From Brevibacillus reuszeri (GTDB lineage Bacteria; Bacillota; Bacilli; Brevibacillales; Brevibacillaceae), in NCBI RefSeq assembly GCF_002897295.1, contig NZ_BEXF01000008.1, forward strand, positions 224,235 to 288,234: 64,000 nucleotides of DNA, written 5' to 3'. Made by a program: the position numbers and the translations under genes. The notes under the pieces were generated by a model that saw only the letters and a program-made list of their open reading frames with translations, did no database searches and was not told where the DNA came from. Shown here one piece after another: positions 14,591-22,996 of this stretch. Each line of letters begins with the position of its first letter. The first letter of the stretch is position 1.

Positions 14591-15289
14591 TTGACTCACA
14601 AAGTGCTTGTCGTTGATGATGATCCGGAAATTCGCGATGTGGTTCATATTTTTTTGCGGAATGAAGGGTTTACTATATTTGAGGCGGAGGACGGCTTGCA
14701 AGCCTTGCAAATTTTGAACCGCGAAGGAATCGATCTGATCATTCTGGATGTGATGATGCCGAATCTCGACGGGATTAAAGCGTGTTTTAAAATCCGTGAA
14801 ACGTCTAACATTCCGATCATTATGCTTTCCGCAAAAGGCGAGGATATCGATAAAATAACCGGGCTGACGACGGGAGCTGACGATTATGTTTCCAAGCCGT
14901 TTAATCCGCTGGAGCTGATCGCCAGGGTGAAGGCGCAGCTACGCAGGCAGAAGCTGGCCGAAGAGAGCTACGGAAAGTCCACGTCCGACAGTGGGATCAT
15001 TGAAATCAACGATCTGATCATAGATAAACGACGCCATGTTGTGACAGTGAGCAGGAAAGAAGTATCGCTCACTCCACTAGAGTTTTCGATTCTGGAGCTG
15101 CTGGCTAGCCATCGCGGGCAGGTGTTCAATGTGGAAAGGATCTACCAAAGCGTGTGGAAAGAGGACAAATATTTATCCGATAACACCATCATGGTTCATA
15201 TCCGCAACATACGGGAAAAAATTGAAGACAACCCGCGAGAGCCCAGGTATATCAAAACGGTATGGGGAGTGGGGTATAAAGTTGAATAA
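14591..15289 (+). CDS. OmpR/PhoB-type response regulator, VanR-like
   Basis: The 232-residue regulator has a receiver domain (residues 4-117: VDDDPEIRD, phospho-Asp in IILDVMMPNLDG, conserved Thr/Ser in MLSAKG, Lys in VSKPFNPLEL) and an OmpR winged helix (TPLEFSILELLASHRGQVF ... WGVGYKVE). The wording closely recalls VanR and its chromosomal relatives. AAGGGAGTGAT precedes the ATG. The stop overlaps the kinase start. Targets may be the flanking exporter or the methyltransferase; no van resistance genes are in view. Confidence 0.92.
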   Translation: MTHKVLVVDDDPEIRDVVHIFLRNEGFTIFEAEDGLQALQILNREGIDLIILDVMMPNLDGIKACFKIRETSNIPIIMLSAKGEDIDKITGLTTGADDYVSKPFNPLELIARVKAQLRRQKLAEESYGKSTSDSGIIEINDLIIDKRRHVVTVSRKEVSLTPLEFSILELLASHRGQVFNVERIYQSVWKEDKYLSDNTIMVHIRNIREKIEDNPREPRYIKTVWGVGYKVE

Positions 15290-16358
15290 GCAGTCGTACA
15301 AAAGGTTCCTCTCTATGCTAACAGGGAGAAAGAATATCCGTGTCCGAATGTTTTGGGCCGCTCTTCTAAGCTTTTTCTATATGGCGGCTTTATCCTGGAT
15401 TCTTGCTTATTTCTCCCTCGATCCCAGATTTTTGGGAACGGTTGGAGACTTGATTTTTATGATCGTCACGTTTTTATTCTTCTTTTTCCTACTGACACGA
15501 CATATCGTTCGTTATTTACGCACGCTTGCCGAGGGGCTATTAACCATAGCGGGCGGGAATCTGGATTATCGGCTGCCAGTGTCCAACGAGGATGAGCTTG
15601 GAGAAGTCGCCAAAAGCATCAATTATATGGCTGAGCAATTACAGGAAAAAATAAATCGGGAACGCAAAATCGAAAATTCGAAAATGGAACTGATAACGAA
15701 TGTTTCTCATGATCTACGTACGCCTTTAACGAGCATCATTGGCTATTTGAACTTGTTGAAGAATGATAATTACCAGAATCTCGAAGAACATAAGCGCTAT
15801 ATTCATAATGCCTACAACAAATCGCAACAGCTGAAGAAGCTGATCGACGACTTGTTTGAATACACGCGATTAACAAGCGGGGCGGCGAATCTTTCTTTTA
15901 CGAAATTGGATTGGAACGCTTTGTTGGAGCAGATCATCAATGAATTCGAGCCGATTGCCCAGGAAAATGCGCTTACGGTTCGTACCATTCGGGATCAGAC
16001 GCCGATTTATGGTTATGTCGATGCGGAAAAAATGGTACGTGCTATCGATAATCTGCTCATAAACGCGCTTAAGTTTTCAATAAAGCCTGGTGAAATCAAA
16101 GTACGACTGACAGCCGATGAGCAGCATATTCATTTTGCGGTTGAAAATTGGAGTAATCCGATATCAGAAGAGCAGGAAATGCTACTATTCGAGCGGTTTT
16201 ATAAGGCTGATCCCTCCAGAAACGAAAAGCAGGGGCCTCCCGGTGCGGGCATGGGACTGTCCATTGCCAGAAACATCGTCGAGCTGCATGGGGGGCGTAT
16301 CGGGTTAAACCATCAAAATGGTCATTTTACTTTTTTTATTGAACTGGCCAGAATGTAG
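15282..16358 (+). CDS. Sensor histidine kinase, VanS-like
   Basis: The TTG at 15282 overlaps the regulator's last codons and has GGAGTGGGG upstream, giving 358 residues. Two membrane spans (about residues 20-42 and 55-75, with a very short external loop) lead to a HAMP domain (RYLRTLAEGLLTIAGGNLDY) and to the H box NVSHDLRTPLTSIIGYL. N, F and G boxes follow (DNLLINALKFS, LLFERFYKAD, GAGMGLSIARN). The tiny sensor loop suggests detection at or within the membrane. It should phosphorylate the adjacent OmpR-type regulator. Confidence 0.92.
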   Translation: MNKQSYKRFLSMLTGRKNIRVRMFWAALLSFFYMAALSWILAYFSLDPRFLGTVGDLIFMIVTFLFFFFLLTRHIVRYLRTLAEGLLTIAGGNLDYRLPVSNEDELGEVAKSINYMAEQLQEKINRERKIENSKMELITNVSHDLRTPLTSIIGYLNLLKNDNYQNLEEHKRYIHNAYNKSQQLKKLIDDLFEYTRLTSGAANLSFTKLDWNALLEQIINEFEPIAQENALTVRTIRDQTPIYGYVDAEKMVRAIDNLLINALKFSIKPGEIKVRLTADEQHIHFAVENWSNPISEEQEMLLFERFYKADPSRNEKQGPPGAGMGLSIARNIVELHGGRIGLNHQNGHFTFFIELARM

Positions 16359-16377
16359 CCATTGCAAGCCATCAATT

Positions 16378-16420
16378 ATAAAAAATCGCTCAGTCGCAAA
16401 GGTGTGGACGGAGCGATTTC
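16378..16420 (-). terminator. Terminator of the proline dehydrogenase gene
   Basis: Stem AAATCGCTC / GAGCGATTT. On the minus strand it is followed by TTTT, ten bases past the stop of the gene at 16431. It could also serve the convergent kinase gene. Confidence 0.6.
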
Positions 16421-16430
16421 CTGTTTTATC

Positions 16431-17405
16431 CTAGGTTGTTCTCACATACGCTTGATAAGGTTCGACAGCCTCATCACTTGCCATGGCCACAACGGCCCCA
16501 TACAGATTCGGAGGATATTCGGCGATCCGATGGCACAGGTATAAAAACCATTCATGCCCATAGGTTACGTAGATACGAACCGGATAGCCAGCGGATTGCA
16601 GCTTTGCGCTAAGCTCCGGACGGATGCCGTAAAGCATTTCGAACTCGGCGTTCCCGGAATCGAGCAACCCGAGATGGATTGCCTCGTTGATAATACGCTC
16701 ATCATGTGTCGCGATTGATACGCGATGACCTCGATGGATTGCGTCTTGGACCAGCGACAGATAACGCTCGTCCAGTGCTGCCGATCGGGACATGGCATAC
16801 TCCGCTGGTTCTTGATAAGCCCCTTTGACGATCCGAATGCGGCGAGGCGAATCACCTAAGGCAGCCAAATCCAGCGGTGTGCGGTTTAAATGCGCCTGCA
16901 GGGTTATGCCGATATTCGGATAGTGGGAAACGGCCTGACGATACACGTCCAAAATTCGATCTGTTTTGGCGGACTCCTCCATGCTAATAAACAACTCTAC
17001 GTTAGCTGACTGTGCTTCTTCGGCCAGCTTCATGAAGTTACGGTAAGCAAGATCTGTCTCTACTGACAAACCGATATGTGACAGGTCGAATGAAACACGG
17101 TTACCGAATTCACCCAACTCGCGAATAAGTGATTTCATTTCTTCTGCAGCAGCCTGACACATCTTCACATCTGATGTGTTTTCACCTATAAATTCTAGCG
17201 AAGTTCTGTATCCCTCTTCGGCAAGCCTGCGTGCTACCTTATGCCCGTCTTGACGGTCTTTACCTGCCACGTACTGTCCGGCAGCGCGCTGCAACAGGCT
17301 ATTCAGCCAAGGAGTTTTCTCCACATATGACTTGATGTCTGGGCGTCTAGCCACCGATTTTAGGGTATCAGTCAATCTTTGCTCCCAATCTTGTTCATGG
17401 TTCAT
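16431..17405 (-). CDS. putB: Proline dehydrogenase
   Basis: A 324-residue monofunctional proline dehydrogenase, the FAD enzyme that oxidises L-proline to pyrroline-5-carboxylate as the first step of proline catabolism. The TIM-barrel motifs are visible in order: ITLQAHLNRT, RIRIVKGAYQEP (catalytic Lys), IATHDERII, FEMLYGIRPEL and VRIYVTYGHEW, ending in FLYLCHRIAEYPPNL with the substrate-binding Arg. Length agrees with the Bacillus enzymes. The GGGGGAGATTTC before the ATG is a fair ribosome-binding site. The partner P5C dehydrogenase is not adjacent. Confidence 0.92.
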   Translation of the reverse strand: MNHEQDWEQRLTDTLKSVARRPDIKSYVEKTPWLNSLLQRAAGQYVAGKDRQDGHKVARRLAEEGYRTSLEFIGENTSDVKMCQAAAEEMKSLIRELGEFGNRVSFDLSHIGLSVETDLAYRNFMKLAEEAQSANVELFISMEESAKTDRILDVYRQAVSHYPNIGITLQAHLNRTPLDLAALGDSPRRIRIVKGAYQEPAEYAMSRSAALDERYLSLVQDAIHRGHRVSIATHDERIINEAIHLGLLDSGNAEFEMLYGIRPELSAKLQSAGYPVRIYVTYGHEWFLYLCHRIAEYPPNLYGAVVAMASDEAVEPYQAYVRTT

Positions 17406-17482
17406 AAGAAATCTCCCCCTCCTTCATTGTCCATGAGTATACAAGTGAACGGGGGGAGTGTATTGTAATTTATTGCTCTATT

Positions 17483-18334
17483 CTATCGCGATGATGAAGC
17501 ATATCGCTGAGGCGTAACCCCAACAATTTTGGTGAATGCTCTTGAAAAATGGCTCTGGTCATAGAAACCCGTTTCCGCGGCAATATCCGCAATCGGACGG
17601 CTTTTTGCAAGCTCGGCCTTGGCGTGATTGATCCGTAGCAGGTTCTGGTAAGCATGAGGAGGCACATGAGTACCTTTCTTGAACAGACGGATGAGATGGA
17701 ATCTGCTAATTCCCACCGCCTTTTCCAACTCCTCAAGCATGACTCTTTCGGTATAGTGAGCATGTAAATACTCTAAAATTCGTCCGATGTACTTTTGCTC
17801 ATGACTATTGCGGGCTGAATGCTCCAAATCGTCTGAATCCGAGTTGACGAGAGCATGAATCAATTCAACGACCGCGGATTCCAATACCAATGGTTCTTCT
17901 CCTAAGGAGAGAGAGTCCATTACCTGATTGATGAGTCGCTGACAATATTGATTCTTCTCTCCTTCTAGCAAAAACGGGATGCGAAGCTGTTCGAGCTCTC
18001 TCGGCCCAAGCTGCTTCAGCCAATCCTGCTTAATGAACAACATCTTGTATCTCCAACTGGTGAGAGACATCGGATGACAAGCGTGCAGCATATGCGGTGG
18101 GAAACTGATTACTTTACCCGCTTCTACCTGATACATCGTTCCGTCACACCAGGCACTCGTTTCTCCTTCATCAATCAAGCCGATTGAATATTCCTCATGA
18201 AAATGCTTCTGGTATGTGAGATCACTTCTTGTGCAATATTTTGCTTCAAGGAAAGGCAAAGCATCGTCTCGGTAAAAGATTACATCTGGCATGCTATAGC
18301 TCCTCGGTACTACATAATCAAGAATCCTATCCAT
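17483..18334 (-). CDS. AraC-family regulator with N-terminal cupin
   Basis: The 283-residue protein has an AraC-ligand-binding cupin domain (residues 10-150; HFHEEYSIGLIDEG, HMLHACHP) and a C-terminal double HTH (AVGISRFHLIRLFKKGTHV, IADIAAETGFYDQSHFSRAF, GVTPQRY). Such regulators commonly control amino-acid exporters or catabolic genes. It is divergent from a decayed diaminopropionate ammonia-lyase relic and follows, on the same strand, proline dehydrogenase, which it could control. Either link is an inference from position. Confidence 0.9.
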   Translation of the reverse strand: MDRILDYVVPRSYSMPDVIFYRDDALPFLEAKYCTRSDLTYQKHFHEEYSIGLIDEGETSAWCDGTMYQVEAGKVISFPPHMLHACHPMSLTSWRYKMLFIKQDWLKQLGPRELEQLRIPFLLEGEKNQYCQRLINQVMDSLSLGEEPLVLESAVVELIHALVNSDSDDLEHSARNSHEQKYIGRILEYLHAHYTERVMLEELEKAVGISRFHLIRLFKKGTHVPPHAYQNLLRINHAKAELAKSRPIADIAAETGFYDQSHFSRAFTKIVGVTPQRYASSSR

Positions 18335-18379
18335 TATAAATGTACTTTTTCATTAAAAACAATGACACCTTATATCCAA

Positions 18380-18818
18380 GCGAAGCAGGATCTCAAGGAA
18401 TCGAAAAGCCGATTGCCTTTATCGTTCCGCACTGGCAGGGGACGGCAAGCCGCGTGTCGTTACAGGTGCAATGGACACGATTATGGCTGGACTGGCGTGC
18501 GGTGAGCCCAACCCGATGGCGTGGGAGCTTCTTTGGAAGTACAGCGACATGTTTATCTCCTGCCCGGATTATGTAGCGGCAGACGGGATGCGACTTCTCG
18601 GCAATCCGCTAGGGGATGATGCGCGAGTCGTGTCTGGAGAGTCTGGAGCAGTGACGGCCGGGATGCTGCGGGCGATTATGGAAGACGAGCAGCTGTCTGG
18701 AATCAGGGAAGCGCTGGGACTGGACCATACCTCTCAGGTTCTTCTCATCAACACTGAGGGTGATACAGACCCGCAGGGCTATCGCCGAGTTGTCTGGGAT
18801 GGGGCGTATAGTCGCTAA
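18380..18818 (+). pseudogene. Diaminopropionate ammonia-lyase, C-terminal relic
   Basis: The frame from 18435 to 18818 reads GDGKPRVVTGAMDTIMAGLA, then CGEPNPMAWELL and GDDARVVSGESGAVT, the characteristic C-terminal third of the PLP enzyme diaminopropionate ammonia-lyase. Just before it, in another frame, coding-like IEKPIAFIV suggests a frameshift or deletion. About 270 N-terminal residues, including the PLP lysine, are missing and there is no start signal, so the gene is dead. Confidence 0.75.
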
Positions 18819-18850
18819 GCGAAAGCTGCGCAGTTCTTCGCTAGAACTTG

Positions 18851-18891
18851 AATGATATATCGTTATTATGATATAATAACGATATATCATT
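18851..18891. promoter_or_regulatory. Perfect 19-bp palindrome: operator/promoter of the toxin-antitoxin operon
   Basis: Two 19-base arms (AATGATATATCGTTATTAT and its exact reverse complement) are separated by three bases. The palindrome contains a TATAAT-like -10 box and ends 16 bases before the antitoxin ATG. It fits the autoregulatory site to which antitoxin or toxin-antitoxin complexes bind. Confidence 0.8.
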
Positions 18892-18907
18892 CGGGGAGGC
18901 GATTTTT

Positions 18908-19171
18908 ATGCCTACGATTAGACCTAGTTCGGACTTGAGAAATAACTACAATGAAATTTCTGATTTTTGCCACAAATATTCAGAGCCTGTTTACATCACA
19001 AAAAATGGCAAAGGTGATTTGGCGGTAATGAGTATTGAAACATATGAAAGACTCATAGGTAAATTTGAGCTTTACAAGCTTCTTGATGAGGGTATTGATG
19101 CAGCTAAAGAAAATAAAGTAAAGTCCTTTCATGAAGTCATAAATGGAATTCAGAAGAGACTCTCAGAGTGA
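18908..19171 (+). CDS. Phd/YefM-family antitoxin
   Basis: The 87-residue protein has the Phd/YefM N-terminal DNA-binding fold (IRPSSDLRNNYNEISDFCHK, then EPVYITKNGKGDLAVMSIETYERL) and a flexible charged C-terminal tail that would wrap the toxin. GGGGAGGCG precedes the ATG. Its stop overlaps the toxin's GTG start. It should neutralise the ParE/RelE-type toxin and repress the operon through the palindrome directly upstream. Confidence 0.92.
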   Translation: MPTIRPSSDLRNNYNEISDFCHKYSEPVYITKNGKGDLAVMSIETYERLIGKFELYKLLDEGIDAAKENKVKSFHEVINGIQKRLSE

Positions 19172-19482
19172 AGAAGTACAGCATCGTGATTACTGAACCA
19201 GCAGAGGCAGATTTACTTGGAATTGCTGACTATATTGCACATGAATTAAAAGAGCCGACAGTGGCTAAAAATCTGATGGCAAAGCTGGCGGAAGCTATTG
19301 GAGAGCTGGAGCAATTACCATTTCGATATGCAATTGTCAGTGATGAGCGACTAGCCAATCAAAAAATTAGGAAGCTTGTTGTGGAAAAATATATTGTTTT
19401 TTACATGGTTTCTGAAAACAACATGTTAGTTACGATTGTTAGGATTTTATATGGTAAACGGGAGTGGAATCACTTGCTGTAA
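19168..19482 (+). CDS. ParE/RelE-superfamily toxin
   Basis: The 104-residue protein starts with GTG inside the antitoxin stop (GTGA overlap). Sequence features of the ParE/RelE fold are the N-terminal strand YSIVITEPAEADLLGIADYI, the helix pair and the C-terminal IRKLVVEKYIVFYMV...ILYGKREW. The LxxIxxYI...YIVFY...RILYGKR pattern suits ParE (gyrase-directed) or RelE (mRNA-cleaving) toxins, and I cannot decide between them. With the preceding gene it makes a complete type II toxin-antitoxin module on the chromosome. Confidence 0.9.
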   Translation: MKKYSIVITEPAEADLLGIADYIAHELKEPTVAKNLMAKLAEAIGELEQLPFRYAIVSDERLANQKIRKLVVEKYIVFYMVSENNMLVTIVRILYGKREWNHLL

Positions 19483-19547
19483 TTTTGGGGGTATACCACA
19501 TTCTTCATCACTCATGTATCCTTCATGGCTTCTAATAACCCCAACAG

Positions 19548-19592
19548 AAAAAAATCGCCCAGGAGAACGAATCGTCCCCTGAGCGATTTTTT
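19548..19592. terminator. Bidirectional terminator between toxin and ECF S-component genes
   Basis: Stem AAAAAATCGC / GCGATTTTTT with inner CAGG/CCTG pairing, T-rich on both strands, between two convergent genes. Confidence 0.75.
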
Positions 19593-19617
19593 CATTTTTA
19601 TCTAAGGAACAGTGCCC

Positions 19618-20154
19618 CTACAACTGCCCAACGATCTTCTTCAACCGCCCTGCAAGCGGCAATACAATAATCCCCGCTACGACGACCTGAAGAAAGTTTC
19701 CTGGAATGGAGCCGAATGGCTGAATCCAGTTGCTGTAGAGAATAACTTCGACAAAATAATAGCCAACGATTTTAATAATAAGTGCAACTACAATTGCCAG
19801 TGAGTAAGCGAGTACGCTTTTTCCAGGCATCTTTTCCGCGATGAGCCCAGCTACATAACCCATTGCGCCTACGATGACAAACGTAAACGGTGCCCATGCT
19901 GTCCACCCTGAGAGAAGGTCGAAGAGGGCCATTCCAAAAGCGCCTGCGATGGCTCCCGTTTTTCTGCCATAAACAAAAGCTGCGATAAACAGAGGCACGT
20001 TACCCAGATGGATGAGACCCCCGTTCCCCATGATCGGCAGCCTGATGTTGATGAACATGGTGGCTGCGAGGGTAAAAGCGATAAAAAGTGCATTGATGAC
20101 GATGGTTTTTGTTCTCGATGTTTTTCTCGATGAGAATGTCGAATCCATATGCAA
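19618..20154 (-). CDS. ECF transporter S component (riboflavin-type family, PF07155-like)
   Basis: The 178-residue membrane protein has five to six spans. Motifs are INIRLPIMGNGGLIHLGNVP at the first loop and GAIAGAFGMALFDLLSGW with WAPFTFVIVGAMG, matching the family annotated as ECF-type riboflavin-transporter S components. It would bind a vitamin-like substrate and work with shared ECF energy-coupling proteins encoded elsewhere. The MHMDSTFSSR N-terminus is short. I see no FMN, TPP or preQ1 riboswitch in the 150 bases upstream, so the substrate stays open. Confidence 0.82.
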   Translation of the reverse strand: MHMDSTFSSRKTSRTKTIVINALFIAFTLAATMFINIRLPIMGNGGLIHLGNVPLFIAAFVYGRKTGAIAGAFGMALFDLLSGWTAWAPFTFVIVGAMGYVAGLIAEKMPGKSVLAYSLAIVVALIIKIVGYYFVEVILYSNWIQPFGSIPGNFLQVVVAGIIVLPLAGRLKKIVGQL

Positions 20155-20376
20155 GCCTCTTTCTTTTTTTCTATTATCATACTCGGAAACAGGTACTTAA
20201 TAAATACGCATTCTACTATTTATTTACGAGAGTAAGATGTTTCCAAATCGCCTATGAAAGCAGGTAAAAAGACCCCTGTCCTTTTCAGCAGTGAGACCTA
20301 TAATTAAGCTTGAAGAAATATGCAAGTAGCTTCCTACTATGGACAGTATTCCCAAAAAGGGCGGCGAGGTGACAGA

Positions 20377-20653
20377 GTGGACAAGATAGAGACGGTATTG
20401 ACCAAGCAGAGAAAGACTTTTAAGGATTATCGGCATTTGGTCATTACGGTGACAAAAGAGGTATGCATCGTTAACGTCATTAAAGGCAGGCTTGCCGACA
20501 ATTTATCATGTAAAAGATTCGATCGAAAATTATCAGATTATTGAGCCAGTTATCATGGAGCGTTACCAGGCTTGGAAGCGTCGCAAGGATTCGGGAGCGT
20601 CAGCAGTTAAATGCCTGTATAAATACGTTTTAGTACCCAAAAGGAGGAGCTCC
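20377..20653 (+). pseudogene. Possible frameshifted small gene ahead of the LRR gene
   Basis: From GTG 20377 (GCGAGGTGAC upstream) one frame reads VDKIETVLTKQRKTFKDYRH and continues VNVIKGR. After about 20485 the coding-like sequence moves to another frame: LPTIYHVKDSIENYQIIEPV and then MERYQAWKRRKDSGASA. Joined, this would be an 80-90 residue cytoplasmic protein I cannot name. A single-base slip near 20480-20492 would explain it. The second part is in frame with the LRR gene and inflates that open frame. Confidence 0.35.
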
Positions 20654-21940
20654 GTGAATATCACACAAGATTTCATCGATGAACGCTTCCAAGCTTACAT
20701 ATTGGAGACTTATTGCGAAAATCGTGATCAGATTCAGACAAGTGACGTGGATCGCATCACATCACTGCAGCTTGCCAACCAGCGATTTTCCAGTTTGAAA
20801 GGGATTGAGCATTTCGTTTCGCTTGAAGAGCTGGATTGCTCGTTCAACAGCTTGACCGAGCTCGATATGAGTCAAAATATACATTTGAAGGTGCTGGACT
20901 GCGCCGGAAACAAATTGACGTTTCTGCACACGAGTAATCATCCAAAGTTGGAAAAGCTGTCTTGCCGATACAATGAGCTGACCCAGCTAGAGGTCAGTCG
21001 CAACCCGCTGCTGAAGGAGCTTAACTGCAACAAAAACGAAATTCATTCCTTGGATTTGTCAAACAATGGGAAGCTGGAAATCGTTGATTGCGGCTTTAAC
21101 CGGATTCGTAAGCTGGACGTCAGTCAGAACACCATGCTCGCCAAGCTCGACTGCTATTGGAATATCATTTCGGAACTGCCGGTAGATCAGAATCCGCATC
21201 TAAGAGAGCTGAACTGCGGCTACAATTCCTTGTTTGACTTACATTTGGATCAAAATAAACAGCTGACTTATTTGGAATGTGCAAACAATTATTTAATCAG
21301 TTTGAACATAAAGAACTGCTCGCTATTGACGGAAATCCGCTGCAATCACAATCATCTTACCCATTTGGATGTCACAGCAAATCCCGCCTTGGAAAGCTTG
21401 AGATGCTTCCATAATCACATCAGAGAATTGGATCTCAGCCACAATGCGCATTTAGCCGAGCTGTATTGCTCAGAAAATAAAATCGCTAAGCTGGATACAA
21501 GTCAGAATCCAAAGCTGGAAACACTGGATCACTCCAATAACCTCATTACTTGGCCACCTCATACGCTTGAGGAGACCGGGACTTTTACATATGATGTCGC
21601 GCTTTCTACCTATGCCTCCACGCTAGTTTTTAAAGGGAGAGAGCTTTTTGTGAGAACAGCTGCCTCTACCGAAGATGAGATGAAAAGGCTGTCACCCGTA
21701 ATTAAAAACGCATGGCAGCGTTTTGATGAGCTGAGCGAACGAGCGCTGGAACAGATTGCTAGTGCACATCCTGACGAAGATGTGACCGAGCTGGTTTTAT
21801 CCGAGCTTGTATTTGAAAAAGACGGTTCATTTTGCTTGGGGTACGATGCAGGCGATACCCCGGCTGGTCACCTGTTCATTTACGTCGTTTTTGCCGAAAC
21901 GCTTGAAATGGACAGCGAGCTCCTCTATGAAATATATTGA
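20654..21940 (+). CDS. Leucine-rich-repeat protein with cysteine ladder
   Basis: The GTG at 20654 is chosen because AAGGAGGAG lies just upstream and the sequence before it belongs to something else. The 428-residue protein has a short N-cap, about eleven 21-residue repeats of the form LxxLDVSQNPxLKxLxCxxNx (residues 60-300), and a C-terminal domain of about 110 residues (AHPDEDVTELVLSELVFEKD) similar to small DUF2004/immunity-like domains. The Cys at the same place in nearly every repeat would stack as a ladder inside the solenoid. No signal peptide is visible, so it is probably cytoplasmic. It likely binds a protein partner. Confidence 0.82.
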   Translation: MNITQDFIDERFQAYILETYCENRDQIQTSDVDRITSLQLANQRFSSLKGIEHFVSLEELDCSFNSLTELDMSQNIHLKVLDCAGNKLTFLHTSNHPKLEKLSCRYNELTQLEVSRNPLLKELNCNKNEIHSLDLSNNGKLEIVDCGFNRIRKLDVSQNTMLAKLDCYWNIISELPVDQNPHLRELNCGYNSLFDLHLDQNKQLTYLECANNYLISLNIKNCSLLTEIRCNHNHLTHLDVTANPALESLRCFHNHIRELDLSHNAHLAELYCSENKIAKLDTSQNPKLETLDHSNNLITWPPHTLEETGTFTYDVALSTYASTLVFKGRELFVRTAASTEDEMKRLSPVIKNAWQRFDELSERALEQIASAHPDEDVTELVLSELVFEKDGSFCLGYDAGDTPAGHLFIYVVFAETLEMDSELLYEIY

Positions 21941-22083
21941 TAGCCATAGAAAAGTTGAGTCCAGGTGAAATTGCTTGGGCTTTTTTGGCGTTGCACCTGG
22001 ATGTAAGTCATCATCTAGGCCTCATGATAAAATACTACTGTAAAAAAGCCATCTCATAGTTGGTAGAGAGCAGGTGCAGTACC

Positions 22084-22908
22084 ATGATCGATTTGGATAA
22101 ACTAGCAGAGAATTATGCGAACGGTTCCTTTGAAATAGAAGACGTTTATCGTTTAGTCATTCAGCCCAAAAGTACGCTGCGTGAATTTAAGACGGAAAGG
22201 TATGGATTTCTTTTTATCATTCGCGGGGAAGCGAGAATGCATGTGAACGGAACGGTCTACGTTTTGCAGCCAGGCTCCGTTTTTCATGCGGCTCCAGATA
22301 TGCTGCTGGACGCGCAGGTGATTAGTGCATCAGCGTATGAATACTTTGCCCTCTTTTATAAATGGGACAAGCCTGCTCATGAAAATAGTGGACGGGAATG
22401 CGACGCTCATTTCAAGCTGGAGCCGGGTGCGAATCCGCGATTACTGTCACTTTTGACCATGCTTCAGCAGAATGCTCAACCTCGGGACTGGATCGGGAAG
22501 CTGCGCGTGAAGGAATTGTTTTTCCGCATCCTGCATCAGGTTATCATCGGGTGCAGCCATCGGGAAAATGATCATTCGCCAAGTAAAAGGGTAATTGAGG
22601 AAGCTGTAGCCTACATTCACGGTCATTATATGCACCCGTTTACACTCGACGATTTAGCCGAGCAGCACGGTATGACGACCAAGAGCTTCTCTTACTTCTT
22701 TCACAAATACACGGGATTTCGCCCGATTGATTATGTCATCCATTATCGCATGGAAAGAGCGCAGGAATTACTGAGGGCAGGTAATTATCCGGTCGGCGAT
22801 GTAGCAGTCAGCGTAGGATATCCCAACGCCCTTTATTTCAGCAGAGTATTCAAAAGGAAGTTTGGTATATCCCCCTCCGCTTATGCAAACCAGGCCGATC
22901 ATTCTTAG
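22084..22908 (+). CDS. AraC-family regulator, Btr-like (siderophore uptake)
   Basis: The 274-residue protein has an N-terminal cupin-like sensor (residues 15-110, LFIIRGEARMHVNGTVYVLQ) and a C-terminal AraC double HTH (DDLAEQHGMTTKSFSYFFHK, GDVAVSVGYPNALYFSRVFK, FGISPSAYA). It directly precedes a Fur-boxed operon with a siderophore-binding lipoprotein. This is the arrangement of B. subtilis Btr, which senses ferri-siderophore and activates feuABC. The ATG at 22084 is preferred to the GTG 24 bases earlier because GAGCAGGTG precedes it and the family begins there. Activation of the downstream genes is inferred. Confidence 0.82.
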   Translation: MIDLDKLAENYANGSFEIEDVYRLVIQPKSTLREFKTERYGFLFIIRGEARMHVNGTVYVLQPGSVFHAAPDMLLDAQVISASAYEYFALFYKWDKPAHENSGRECDAHFKLEPGANPRLLSLLTMLQQNAQPRDWIGKLRVKELFFRILHQVIIGCSHRENDHSPSKRVIEEAVAYIHGHYMHPFTLDDLAEQHGMTTKSFSYFFHKYTGFRPIDYVIHYRMERAQELLRAGNYPVGDVAVSVGYPNALYFSRVFKRKFGISPSAYANQADHS

Positions 22909-22960
22909 ATAATGATACATATGGCATTCGAGATTTGTGTATTTCCATTTGTGGCATCCT

Positions 22961-22996
22961 TTGCTACATTTTTTATTGATAATGATAATCATTTCT
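22961..22996 (+). promoter_or_regulatory. Promoter with Fur box ahead of the iron module
   Basis: GATAATGATAATCATTTCT (22978-22996) matches the 19-bp Fur consensus GATAATGATAATCATTATC at all but two positions. It overlaps the -10 box GATAAT (22984-22989) of a promoter whose -35 TTGCTA lies exactly 17 bases upstream. Iron-loaded Fur should therefore block transcription. Confidence 0.88.

Noticed and set aside
19618..20300. Possible riboswitch ahead of the ECF S component
   Set aside because: The 150 bases upstream show no FMN, TPP, preQ1 or cobalamin signature that I can recognise.
20492..20653. Extending the LRR gene upstream to 20492
   Set aside because: The internal AAGGAGGAG-GTG start at 20654 is much better, and the earlier codons fit a separate frameshifted gene.
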